A program made the position numbers and the translations under genes. A model generated the notes under the pieces. It ran no database searches, had not been told where the DNA came from, and worked only from the letters and a program-made list of their open reading frames with translations. DNA of 57,922 nucleotides from Lentisphaerae bacterium ADurb.Bin242 (GTDB taxonomy: Bacteria > Verrucomicrobiota > Lentisphaeria > Victivallales > UBA1829), in contig MWCA01000028.1 in assembly GCA_002069785.1 (NCBI GenBank), positions 1 through 57,922 of the forward strand. The letters run 5' to 3'. Shown piece after piece: positions 8,711-21,330 of the stretch. The first letter of the stretch is position 1. Every line of letters starts with the position of its first letter.

Positions 8711-8747
8711 GTTCATGACTCCTTCGTATTGAGTGTTCTGTTTCCGT

Positions 8748-13111
<4,364 letters not shown>

Positions 13112-13115
<4 letters not shown>

Positions 13116-13681
13116 ACCGCAGCGATCCGAAACTTCGTCTGTTTATTGCCCTGGAAATTCCTTCCGAGTTGAAAAAGGCGATCACGCAGTATGAGAAGGA
13201 GATTCCCTACTGGCGTTTCTGCCGGGAGCTCCACCTGACGATGCGGTTCATCGGAGACACTCCCGCCGGAAAGCTGGATTCTCTGCTGGACGGTTTTGAG
13301 AACGGCCTCCGGGAGCCGCGCAAAGTCCGCTTCACCCCGGTCGGATACGGTTTCAACCCCAGCGAGAAACGCGCCGGGAGCCTGTGTCTGAAAATGCAAT
13401 GTTCGCACGCCATGCAGGAGCTCAAGGACAAGGTGGACGACATCGTTCTCAACGCCCTCGGGCTTCCGAAGGAGACGCGTTCCTTCCAGCCGCACATCAC
13501 CCTCATCCGCTTTCGGAAGCCGCCGAATCCGCTGGACCTTTCCCGCCTGAAGAAATGGGGAGACGCCTTTCCGAAACTTCCGGAACCCTTCGCTTCGAAA
13601 ATCATCCTGTTCCAAAGCGAACTGACCCGGGACGGCGCCGTTCATACCGCCCTGTCCGAACAGGAACTGGACTATTTATGA
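13112..13681 (+). CDS. thpR: RNA 2',3'-cyclic phosphodiesterase (2H family)
   Basis: 189 residues. Both catalytic H-x-T motifs of the LigT/ThpR two-histidine phosphoesterases are visible: HLTMRFIGD near residue 40 and HITLIRFRK near 127. The opening RLFIALEIP is typical. It hydrolyses 2',3'-cyclic phosphates on RNA in the cytosol. It overlaps the membrane-protein gene and truA by ATGA junctions, so translation is coupled on both sides. Confidence 0.92.
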
Positions 13682-14490
13682 ATCCGGAAAATCCGTCCCG
13701 CAACTTCCGCATGGAGGTCAGTTTCGACGGCACCGACTATCACGGCTGGCAACGGCAGTCCAACGGCATTTCGGTACAGGAAGTGATCGAGGACAAGCTC
13801 AGTCACATGTTCAATACGGAACGGGTCCGCATTCAGGGCAGCAGCCGCACGGATTCGGGAGTCCACGCGCTGGCGATGACTGTTTCCTTTGAAGCGCCGG
13901 AGTCCCCCTACATCCCCGACTGGAAGATCAAAAAGGCGCTGAACCGGCTGCTTCCGCCCAGCATCAAGGTGCTGAACGTCGAGTATGCCCCTCCGGGTTT
14001 CAATGCGCGCTATTCCGCGAAGGGGAAGGCCTACGTCTATGCGGTCAACACCGGCGACCTGAACCCGTTCACCGCACGCTGGAGCTGCTGTCAGCCGGAA
14101 TTCACCCGTTTCGAGGAGGTCCGCGAGGCCATGAAGTTTCTGGAAGGGACCCATGATTTTTCCGCCTTCACGGTCGAACTGGACCCCTCCAAAGGCCATG
14201 TCCGCACCCTCTACCGCGTGGAACTGAAAACCTTCGGCCCGCTGGCGTGCATGTGTTTTGTCGGGGACGGATTCCTGTACAAAATGGTGCGCAGCATGTC
14301 CGGCGCTCTGCTGGAGGTGGGACGCGGCCGGATGTCCGCGTCGGTCGTCGGGGATATGCTGGCGTCCCGGAGCCGCGCCCTGGCCAAGGATACCGCTCCG
14401 GCCTGCGGCCTGTTCCTGATGAAAGTCTTTTACGAGGAAGATCAGTGGCGGACTTTCGAGCTGGACCGTCCGCCGTTCCATTTTCTCTGA
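13678..14490 (+). CDS. truA: tRNA pseudouridine(38-40) synthase
   Basis: 270 residues, ATG overlapping the thpR stop. The catalytic Asp lies in SSRTDSGVHALAM near residue 57 (family GRTDxGVHA). Other family stretches are EVSFDGTDYHGWQRQ, FNARYSAKGKAYVY, and GDGFLYKMVRSMSGALLEVG. It modifies the anticodon arm of tRNAs at positions 38-40. In this lineage the GRTD glycine is a Ser, a minor change. It is last in its operon; a CCCGGA...TCCGGG hairpin at about 14495-14515 may end transcription. Confidence 0.95.
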   Translation: MNPENPSRNFRMEVSFDGTDYHGWQRQSNGISVQEVIEDKLSHMFNTERVRIQGSSRTDSGVHALAMTVSFEAPESPYIPDWKIKKALNRLLPPSIKVLNVEYAPPGFNARYSAKGKAYVYAVNTGDLNPFTARWSCCQPEFTRFEEVREAMKFLEGTHDFSAFTVELDPSKGHVRTLYRVELKTFGPLACMCFVGDGFLYKMVRSMSGALLEVGRGRMSASVVGDMLASRSRALAKDTAPACGLFLMKVFYEEDQWRTFELDRPPFHFL

Positions 14491-14529
14491 TCCGGCCCGG
14501 AACTGCCGTGTCCGGGAGAACCGTCCCGC

Positions 14530-15213
14530 TTATTTTTTCAGATGAAGCAGGGGATAGGAAGTCTCCGCAATGCTCCGGGCGATGGAGCCGATGGCTTCCG
14601 GAGTGTAGCTTTTGAGCTTGAATTCAGCCAGAACCGCTTTTTCGGAAACGAGCGTGTACTGAATCTGGGCGACGATGCAGCGGCGGAAGGCGTAAGCCTG
14701 TTCCTTCGTCAGCTTCGGATTGACCCGGAGCGCGAATTCATTGAGCTTGATCCGTACGGGTTCCTGCCGTTCTTCCAGCAGACGCTGCACCTCCGGCGAG
14801 GAATCGATCAGAAGCCGGGCGCAGAACCGGGCCAGGAAAGAGGCTTTCTTGTTGCAGTGGATCTCTCTCAAATATCCGGCCAGGGCTTCGCCAATGGCCT
14901 CGAGAATCTCTTTCCGGGAGGAACGGGCATGGACCCGTCCGAGAGCTTCGACGATCTCCATCAGCTTTTCCGTGGAAGGATAAAAGTGGGCGACCGTTGC
15001 CGCATACAGGTTTTCTTTGACTCCGAAATGGTAGACCAGCGACCCCAGTCCGATCTTCGACGCCCGGGTGATGTCCCGGAAGGAGGTTCCGGAATAGCCG
15101 CGCTGGGAGAACAGCAGGGCCGCAGTACGGAGAATATTTTTTCTGGTTTCGATCCCGTTGATATTGAAACGAATTCCGGGACGCTGTCCTTTTCCTTTTG
15201 TCAGTTTTTTCAT
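14530..15213 (-). CDS. TetR/AcrR-family transcriptional regulator
   Basis: 227 residues, ATG with GGAG 7 nt upstream. The N-terminal helix-turn-helix covers about 20-70: RKNILRTAALLFSQRGYSG, TSFRDITRASKIGLGSLVYHFGVKENLY. The C-terminal helical ligand domain resembles the CecR/DUF1956 group. The first 19 residues are a basic extension (KKLTKGKGQRPGIRF). It is convergent to truA, and its own upstream neighbour is a long AT-rich gap, so its target may be the divergent 15705 operon. The effector cannot be told from sequence. Confidence 0.88.
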   Translation of the reverse strand: MKKLTKGKGQRPGIRFNINGIETRKNILRTAALLFSQRGYSGTSFRDITRASKIGLGSLVYHFGVKENLYAATVAHFYPSTEKLMEIVEALGRVHARSSRKEILEAIGEALAGYLREIHCNKKASFLARFCARLLIDSSPEVQRLLEERQEPVRIKLNEFALRVNPKLTKEQAYAFRRCIVAQIQYTLVSEKAVLAEFKLKSYTPEAIGSIARSIAETSYPLLHLKK

Positions 15214-15704
15214 AATGATGCTCCGTTGGCTGTTATGCGGAATTTCAGCTGTTTATCACACGGACTTTTCCTTTTGGCAGGCCATGAAAAAAAACTATGA
15301 TTTTTCCCTCTCCTGAATTTGCATATCTCTTTTATTATAACACGTCTCTGAAAAAAAACAAGGCGTCCTTAAAAAAAACAGTCATATTTTCCCGGATCGC
15401 CGGTCCCGCTTCTTTTCCGGCCGTTTTTTTTATGAAAAACACAGTTTTTCCAATATGTAAATCCATGGAAACAGGAAAGCCGTTATTGTTAAAAACAATA
15501 AAATCTGAAAAAAAGATTGTTTTTGTTACAGATTTGATAAAAATTTGTTTTTCCGGCCATTTCACTTCTTTCTTGTTCCGTTTTCTTTTTGTCTTTTTGT
15601 AAAAAAATGGATATTTTTCCGCTTTTCATACCGCATTTTCTTTGAAATAATCCGCTTTTGCGGATATACTACCCGCAAATTGTGAAAACGAGGAGATTGA
15701 ATCC
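15214..15704. other. AT-rich gap between divergent genes
   Basis: About 490 bp of A/T-run sequence with no convincing gene; small ORFs on both strands have Lys/Phe-rich, low-complexity translations. It should hold the control region of the TetR gene and of the 15705 operon (promoter at 15642). Its base content is much lower in GC than its neighbours. Confidence 0.6.
15642..15670 (+). promoter_or_regulatory. Sigma70-type promoter with dyad in the spacer
   Basis: TTGAAA (15642-15647), 17-bp spacer, TATACT (15665-15670). The spacer holds a perfect dyad ATCCGC-TTTT-GCGGAT (15650-15665) that touches the -10, a likely repressor site, perhaps for the divergent TetR protein. Confidence 0.75.
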
Positions 15705-18700
15705 ATGTATCAGAAGCGTCTTACCGTCATTCCCTCCGAAACGCAGAAAAGCTCCGTCCTGATTCTTCCGGGAGAAAATTTTTCTTTCGGCTTCCGGATT
15801 CAGCCGCCGGAGTCCCCCCGGGAATATTTCCTGCGCATTGTCGGCGAAGCGGACCTCTTCTGGAAATGGCGGCAGGAGAGCGGAATCCCGTATTATATCT
15901 GCAATACGATCGAAGATGTTCTGACGACCCGGGACACGCCCCGCGAAAAGTTTGCCGTGGAAATCCATGCCGACGGCGAAGACTTTCCCCGCAACGCCTT
16001 CCTGAAGTTTTTCAAAAGCGACTTCCTTCCCGGAAAAAAATATACGTTCGAGTGTGCCGGCAAGTCGCGTGCCCTTGCGCTGGAACCCGGCGGCGAGGCC
16101 GTGGCCGAACTGGGAATCTATCTGGCGAAAGAGGGACGCCATGAAAACGACACATGGGACATGCCGGACCGGATCGAGGCGCTCTCCCTGAAAGAGGGCA
16201 CGCACGACTGGGAGACTTTTTCCGCGACGTTCGTCATGCCGGAAAACGCGGTCGCGCTGCTGCTGCGGATCGGTGTCCGGAAGGCCCGGGGAGTGGCGAT
16301 GTTCGGTTCCCCGCGCCTGATCCCGGAGGGCGGGGACAACCTGATTCCTCCGTTCGACCATACGAACGCGCGGCGTCCGCAATACAACTATCTCGGCGAA
16401 AACCTCTCCCGCCGCGAGTGGTCGGAATTCACTTTCCTGCTCGACGGCAAGGAGTTTCACCGCACGAAACAATTCACGACGGTTTGCCGCAAGCCGTACA
16501 TCGAAATCCCCCTGCCGCCCGGACTTTCCGCCGGAAAACATATCGTGACCGTCCGCCTGGACGCCGGTTACGAGTCCGCGGTCGGCTACCGTCTGTTTCA
16601 GGCCGATCTTCTGGAGGAGGGAGCGCGGGACTTCGAGATTCTCGCGTTCCCGGAGTTCCAGCCCGCGGATGTGCCGTGTCCGGTCCTCCTCAAAACAACC
16701 CGCCCGAATGTGACCGTCGAAGGGGAGGGCGTCTCCTGTTCGTTTGAAAATCCCGACGACCATGTGATGGTTCTTCCGCCGATGAAGGCGGGCGCGAAAC
16801 GGGCCGTTGCTCTCCGGTCGGCGGAACAGGAGGAATCGTTCACCATCCTTCAGGTGGTGGAGGGGGCGGACGACGGCGTCCGGCTTTCCACCGGCGACGC
16901 CGTGTATGTGCCGCAGGCCCCGTTCGAGTTCATGCGCTACCTCCGCTGGTATGTGGAGAACCGCGTCGGCAACGCCATATGCTTCCGTCCCTGCTACCGC
17001 TGGAGCGGGTCGCGCACGATGAATCCCGATGCCTGGAAAAAAATCATTCCTTATCTGGAAAAATTGAACCTCGACTACACCCTCATGGTGGACGGACGCG
17101 AGCTCCCCGGGAAAAACGCCAATCCGCCCGATTCCCTGCTGGCCGGACCGCATTACCGGGGGCGTCAGGCGCATGAGAACGACGGCTCCTTCTACTATTG
17201 GGGCAACCGGCTCTGGCAGCCGGAGTCGATGCCGGAACCTTATGCGGATGTCCTTTCCCGTTCCAACGATCCGGGCGGGATTCAGCCGCATGTCCGTCCG
17301 CCGCGGAACGGCAGCCTCGCCTGGTGGTTTTTCGATCCCACCGACCAGAAGGATATGAAGGGAGCCGCCGAGGCGTTTGTACGGAATCTGGCGGCCGCGC
17401 GCGGGGAATCCACCCGGCATACCGGGCCCTCCACGCTGTTCCGCTATTTTTACCAGGCGGGCTACCGCTTCCTCGGCGCGGAACAGATGTACGGTCCGGA
17501 GGACCTTGTCCTTTCATCCCTGCGCGGCGCTTCCCGGGCGTACGGGCGTTCCGGTTACGGCGCGCATCTGGCCGTCCAGTGGAGTTCGACGCCCCACAAC
17601 ACGCCTGAACACGCCCGCCGCTACTTCCTTTCCCTGGCCGCCTGTTACCTTCAGGGAGTGACGGAGATCAACACGGAAGAGGGCCTCTGGCGCATGGAAA
17701 AGGAATATGTCGATTACGACCGTTACAGCGAAAATTGTCTCCGGCACCTGGAGGCGCATACGCGTTTCCGCCGTTTCCTTCAGACCCACCGCCGCCGCGG
17801 CGTCATGACTGTGCCCGTCGCCGTGATTCAGGGGCGTTACGAAGGCGCCTGCAATTTCGCTCCCGACCAGGTCTGGAATCGCGAAGGCGAACCATGGAAG
17901 TTCGGTCCGCCCGAGGACAGCATGAATCTGTTACGGGTGTTTTTTCCCCGCTTCCAGTTCAAGGCAATCTATTCCTGCCCGTGTCCCGTCGAACCGCAGG
18001 GCTGGTATTCCGGTACGCCGTACGGGCCCGTCGACCTCGTTCCCGTGGAGCTGCCGGATTCCCAGCTGAAGCAATACCGCGCGGCGGCGTTCCTCGGCTG
18101 GCACACTTTTTCGCCGGAGGACTCCGCCCGGCTTCTCTCTTTCGTGGAAAACGGCGGACGCCTGATTCTGGCGCGTCCGCACCTTTCGACGAACGTGGAA
18201 CGCTGTCGGCCGTCGCATCTGCCGGAATCGGACGCTTCCCTCGACCGTCTGCTGGGCGAAGGCTGGCGGACAAAGCAAGGCGTTCTCCGGCGCAAGGTCG
18301 GGCGGGGAACGGTGGTCTATTTTGCCGACGATCTCTATCCGGCCGATGCCTCGATCCGCGCGGCGTATGAAAAGGAGCTCGCGGACGCCGCCATGGACGC
18401 AGTCCGGGAGGAACGCAAACACGGCTGGATTCGAGGCTCGGAGGACGTCGATTTCACCGTTTACGACCGCGAAGACGGCTTGCGCGTGATGTATCTTCTT
18501 AACATCAACTGGTGGAAGCCCGCCCCGGCGGGTGCGGAGCTGCTTTTCGGCGGCGCCTCCTTCAAGCTGATGGTGCCGACGGATGAAATCCAGTGCATCA
18601 CGCTGTCACAGAACACGGCGGTCCTGCCGCTCAACCTGTGGATGGACGTGATTTCCATGACCGACGACTCCGTCCGCGTCCAGAGCGCCGAGGGCGGGGA

Positions 18701-18788
18701 ACTGGTGGTCTTCCGGCGCGACGGCTCCTCGTGCATGGTCGCGGTCGAATCCGGCGTGGCCGAACTCTCCCTGAAAGAAACCAAATGA
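15705..18788 (+). CDS. Large cytosolic glycosidase-like protein, family not recognised
   Basis: 1,027 residues, ATG with GAGGAG upstream, no signal peptide. N-terminal third (1-400) looks like beta-sandwich modules; a middle part (about 405-720, FMRYLRWYVENRVGNAICFRP onward) looks like a TIM barrel; about 745-900 resembles the glutamine-amidotransferase-like fold that follows GH42-type barrels (AAAFLGWHTFSPEDSARLL, FVENGGRLILAR); the end is another beta domain (LRVMYLLNINWWKPAP). No catalytic pair can be named with certainty. It starts an operon with rsmE (ATGA overlap) under a strong promoter. A role in breaking down imported sugars is an inference from fold impression only. Confidence 0.7.
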   Translation: MYQKRLTVIPSETQKSSVLILPGENFSFGFRIQPPESPREYFLRIVGEADLFWKWRQESGIPYYICNTIEDVLTTRDTPREKFAVEIHADGEDFPRNAFLKFFKSDFLPGKKYTFECAGKSRALALEPGGEAVAELGIYLAKEGRHENDTWDMPDRIEALSLKEGTHDWETFSATFVMPENAVALLLRIGVRKARGVAMFGSPRLIPEGGDNLIPPFDHTNARRPQYNYLGENLSRREWSEFTFLLDGKEFHRTKQFTTVCRKPYIEIPLPPGLSAGKHIVTVRLDAGYESAVGYRLFQADLLEEGARDFEILAFPEFQPADVPCPVLLKTTRPNVTVEGEGVSCSFENPDDHVMVLPPMKAGAKRAVALRSAEQEESFTILQVVEGADDGVRLSTGDAVYVPQAPFEFMRYLRWYVENRVGNAICFRPCYRWSGSRTMNPDAWKKIIPYLEKLNLDYTLMVDGRELPGKNANPPDSLLAGPHYRGRQAHENDGSFYYWGNRLWQPESMPEPYADVLSRSNDPGGIQPHVRPPRNGSLAWWFFDPTDQKDMKGAAEAFVRNLAAARGESTRHTGPSTLFRYFYQAGYRFLGAEQMYGPEDLVLSSLRGASRAYGRSGYGAHLAVQWSSTPHNTPEHARRYFLSLAACYLQGVTEINTEEGLWRMEKEYVDYDRYSENCLRHLEAHTRFRRFLQTHRRRGVMTVPVAVIQGRYEGACNFAPDQVWNREGEPWKFGPPEDSMNLLRVFFPRFQFKAIYSCPCPVEPQGWYSGTPYGPVDLVPVELPDSQLKQYRAAAFLGWHTFSPEDSARLLSFVENGGRLILARPHLSTNVERCRPSHLPESDASLDRLLGEGWRTKQGVLRRKVGRGTVVYFADDLYPADASIRAAYEKELADAAMDAVREERKHGWIRGSEDVDFTVYDREDGLRVMYLLNINWWKPAPAGAELLFGGASFKLMVPTDEIQCITLSQNTAVLPLNLWMDVISMTDDSVRVQSAEGGELVVFRRDGSSCMVAVESGVAELSLKETK

Positions 18789-19495
18789 ACCTCCTGCTTC
18801 TGACGGAAGGAGACCGGACTTCTTCCATGGAATTCACCGTTTCGGGGCGGCGCGCCGAACATATCCGCGGAGTCCTCCGCGCACAACCGGGCGATCTCTT
18901 CCGCGCCGGAATGCTGGGCGGAAAACTCGGGACCGCACGCCTGCTGTCGCTGGACCGGAATACGGCGGTCTTGGAATGTTCCGTATTCGACCGGGAGCCG
19001 CCGCCCAAAATCTCCCTTGTTCCCGTGATCTCGCTCCCGCGTCCGCAGAGCTTCAAAAAGGTACTGCATTTCATTGCCTCCTCCGGAATTCCGAAAGCGT
19101 TTTTCATCGGTTCCGCGCGCGTGGAGAAAAGTTATTGGAAAAGCGGTGCAATGAAACCGGACGCCGTTCTCGACGAGGTTCGGCTCGGCCTGGAACAGGG
19201 GATGGACACGATCCCTCCCGTATTGGAGTTCCAGCCCTCTTTCCGGGCCTTCCTGAAACAGATGGAGACACTGGACTTTCCCCGGAAGATCATTGGGCAT
19301 CCGGCGGAGAACGCGCCGGAATGTCCGCATGCGGTCCGGGAGGAAATCTGTCTGGCGATCGGACCCGAAGGGGGGTATGCGGACGCCGAAGTGGAGGCAT
19401 TCCGCGCGCTCGGTTTCGAGTGTGTCACTCTCGGACCGTATATTTTGCGGGTGGAATTTGCACTTTCCGTTTTGTGTGGTAGATTGTGTCCTTGA
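18785..19495 (+). CDS. rsmE: 16S rRNA (uracil(1498)-N(3))-methyltransferase
   Basis: 236 residues, start overlapping the preceding stop (ATGA). The SPOUT-fold signature is present: KKVLHFIASSGIPKAFFIGS, QGMDTIPPVL, CLAIGPEGGYADAEVEAF near 190 and LGPYILRVEFA (family LGxRILRTETA). It methylates U1498 of 16S rRNA. It is odd for it to be translationally coupled to a glycosidase-like gene; the pairing may be accidental. Confidence 0.93.
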   Translation: MNLLLLTEGDRTSSMEFTVSGRRAEHIRGVLRAQPGDLFRAGMLGGKLGTARLLSLDRNTAVLECSVFDREPPPKISLVPVISLPRPQSFKKVLHFIASSGIPKAFFIGSARVEKSYWKSGAMKPDAVLDEVRLGLEQGMDTIPPVLEFQPSFRAFLKQMETLDFPRKIIGHPAENAPECPHAVREEICLAIGPEGGYADAEVEAFRALGFECVTLGPYILRVEFALSVLCGRLCP

Positions 19496-19541
19496 ATTTT
19501 TCAGGATCGGGAATCATTATTTCAATGCGAAGGGAAACGGT

Positions 19542-20408
19542 ATGAAAAAAGTCGTTTTTGAAGGATGGAAAAATTGTGTCGAGCTGGTCAGCGGAGATTT
19601 CAAACTCATCGTGTCAACCGACGTCGGCCCGCGCGTGATGGGCGGGTTTGTCGGAAAGAGCAAGAACATCTTCCATGTGGACCCGAAGCTGGCCGGAACC
19701 TCCGGCGCGAAGGAGTGGGTCAACTACGGCGGACACCGCCTCTGGCACTCGCCCGAAATGAAGCCCCGTACCTATGCGCCCGACAACTCCAGGGCGACCG
19801 CCAAAGAGAACAAGGATGGTTCCGTGACTTTCACCGCAGGGACGGAAAAATCCACCGGCGTCTTCAAAAGCATCACCATCAAGTCGTTGGGCGGCAATAA
19901 GTTCCTCGTGGAACACCGTCTTCGAAACGACAATCCCTGGGAGATCGAACTGGCCGCGTGGGCGTTGAGCGTCATGGCTTCCGGCGGAACCGCGATCGCC
20001 CCGCAGAATCGCGAACCCTTTGCCCTTCTGCCCAACTCCTTTTTCGCCGTCTGGCCTTACACCGATATGGCCGATCCCCGCGTGACCTGGGGACGCAATT
20101 TCATTCTGCTTTGCCAGATGGCCGGAACGGAGCCTTTCAAGATCGGTTTCAACTGTAAATCCGGCTGGCTCGCCTATGCCAACAACGGCACGGTGTTCGT
20201 CAAGAAATTTGAAACGGTTTCCGACGTCGAATACCCGGACAACGGTTGCAGCGCCGAACTCTACACGAACAAGGACATGCTGGAAGTCGAAACGCTCGGT
20301 CCGCTGTGCCTGTTGTCCCAGGGCGAGGAACTTCTCCATGTGGAAGAATGGTCCTGCGTGAAAAGCCCGGAAATCAAGACAGAAAAAGACGCGGAGCGCT
20401 TTTTCTGA
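19542..20408 (+). CDS. DUF4380-type, galactose-mutarotase-fold protein
   Basis: 288 residues, ATG with AAGGGA upstream. The sequence is beta-rich, with stretches seen in DUF4380 proteins: SGDFKLIVSTDVGPRVMG, YGGHRLWHSPE, VEHRLRNDNPWEIELAAWAL, and LETLGPLxxL-like EVETLGPLCLLSQGEEL. This fold is related to aldose 1-epimerases. The catalytic residues are not clear. It is the third gene of the 15705 operon, which supports a sugar-related role. An array of 8-bp repeats begins at the base after its stop codon. Confidence 0.8.
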   Translation: MKKVVFEGWKNCVELVSGDFKLIVSTDVGPRVMGGFVGKSKNIFHVDPKLAGTSGAKEWVNYGGHRLWHSPEMKPRTYAPDNSRATAKENKDGSVTFTAGTEKSTGVFKSITIKSLGGNKFLVEHRLRNDNPWEIELAAWALSVMASGGTAIAPQNREPFALLPNSFFAVWPYTDMADPRVTWGRNFILLCQMAGTEPFKIGFNCKSGWLAYANNGTVFVKKFETVSDVEYPDNGCSAELYTNKDMLEVETLGPLCLLSQGEELLHVEEWSCVKSPEIKTEKDAERFF

Positions 20409-20440
20409 GTTTGTAAGTTTGTAAGTTGGAAAGTTTGTAA
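20409..20440 (+). repeat. Left 8-bp repeat array (four units)
   Basis: GTTTGTAA, GTTTGTAA, GTTGGAAA, GTTTGTAA in strict 8-bp register, starting directly after the stop of the DUF4380 gene. The same unit in reverse complement forms the array at 21291-21330. Confidence 0.85.
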
Positions 20441-20458
20441 GAAAGGAGAAACATTAAT

Positions 20459-20758
20459 ATGTTAAATAAAAAATCATTATTACAATATATTTTGTTGTTA
20501 TGTGTTGCATGTAGTATCTCTGTTATGGTGGTAATTCCAATACTTTTGACTGATACTCTTTCATTAGTCGGACTTTCCGATAGATCAATAATCATAATAG
20601 GAAAAACAATACAAATTTGTGGATTAATCAGTTTTCCATTATATTTTTTTGCAAAATTCTTTATTATTCAAGCAAAAAATAACAAGAATAAATATAGCGT
20701 TCTTTGTAACTGTGTAGTTACAATAGCGTTTCTTCTCGCATTGCTGTTGAAAATTTAA
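20459..20758 (+). CDS. Small AT-rich membrane protein, unknown
   Basis: 99 residues with three hydrophobic segments (about 8-30, 42-68, 80-98: ILLLCVACSISVMVVIPILL, IIIIGKTIQICGLISFPLYF, VVTIAFLLALLL). AAAGGAG precedes the ATG at a usable distance. Base composition is far more AT-rich than the neighbours, and it sits inside the repeat-flanked island, so it is probably acquired. I recognise no family. Confidence 0.6.
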   Translation: MLNKKSLLQYILLLCVACSISVMVVIPILLTDTLSLVGLSDRSIIIIGKTIQICGLISFPLYFFAKFFIIQAKNNKNKYSVLCNCVVTIAFLLALLLKI

Positions 20759-20763
20759 AAGAA

Positions 20764-20822
20764 ACGGTGCCAGCCAGCAGACGTCAACAGGAAACGACGG
20801 TGCTAGTCAGCAAGCATCAATA
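20764..20822. repeat. Pair of imperfect 26-bp direct repeats
   Basis: Copies at 20764-20789 and 20797-20822 begin ACGGTGC, continue AG-CAGCA, and agree at 20 of 26 positions. They lie between the small membrane protein and the four-helix-bundle gene. Function unknown. Confidence 0.6.
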
Positions 20823-20878
20823 AACTAAAAATAATTACATTAAACCGCCGAGCAATCAGCGGGTTTGGAATTACAGAA

Positions 20879-21250
20879 ATGGTTACGGGTGTTGTCCGGG
20901 AGAAAAGTTATTCATTCGCGTTGCGGATTGTCAAAATGTATTGGCATTTGACTTCGGCCAAACGGGAATTTCTCCTTGCCGGACAGGTGCTCCGTTCCGG
21001 AACCAGTATCGGAGCCAACGTCGAAGAGGCCAACGGTGCGCAGTCGTCGAAGGATTTTCTTTCAAAAATCACGATCGCTTACAAGGAGGCAAGAGAAACT
21101 CATTACTGGCTGCGGCTCTTGCGGGACGCCGGTTATCTCGATGAAAAATCCGGCGACAGCATTCTCGTGGATTGTGAAGAACTATTGCGTCTTCTGGGAA
21201 GAATCAAAATCACAACCCGTTCCCGCTTAAAACCCCAACCCCCGGAATAA
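20879..21250 (+). CDS. Four-helix-bundle protein (23S rRNA intervening-sequence family)
   Basis: 123 residues. The family pattern is clear: FALRIVKMYWHL, LLAGQVLRSGTSIGANVEEA, GAQSSKDFLSKITIAYKEA, RETHYWLRLLRDAGYL. These proteins were first found in insertions in 23S rRNA genes but are common as free-standing cassettes; related Avd proteins work with diversity-generating retroelements. Here no rRNA or reverse transcriptase is near. The gene lies between inverted 8-bp repeat arrays, which suggests it moves or is maintained as a cassette. The role is unknown. Confidence 0.9.
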   Translation: MVTGVVREKSYSFALRIVKMYWHLTSAKREFLLAGQVLRSGTSIGANVEEANGAQSSKDFLSKITIAYKEARETHYWLRLLRDAGYLDEKSGDSILVDCEELLRLLGRIKITTRSRLKPQPPE

Positions 21251-21256
21251 ACTGAA

Positions 21257-21330
21257 TTGCCAACTCCCAAACTCCCAAACTATGTTTTCTTCTCAACTTA
21301 CAAACTTACAAATTTACAAACTTCCCAACT
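21257..21330 (+). repeat. Right 8-bp repeat arrays (two blocks)
   Basis: Block 1 (21257-21280): TTGCCAAC, TCCCAAAC, TCCCAAAC. Block 2 (21291-21330): TCTCAACT, TACAAACT, TACAAATT, TACAAACT, TCCCAACT. Both are the reverse complement type of the left array unit. Block 2 lies inside the dus reading frame. Confidence 0.85.

Noticed and set aside
15297..15602. 101-residue ORF in the AT-rich gap
   Set aside because: Low-complexity Lys/Phe/Ser sequence with no ribosome site; open by base composition.
20879..21250. Diversity-generating retroelement suggested by the Avd-like four-helix bundle
   Set aside because: No reverse transcriptase, template/variable repeat pair or C-type-lectin target gene is seen nearby.
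20409..21330. 8-bp arrays as a CRISPR
   Set aside because: Units are 8 bp in direct tandem without spacers, and no cas gene is present.
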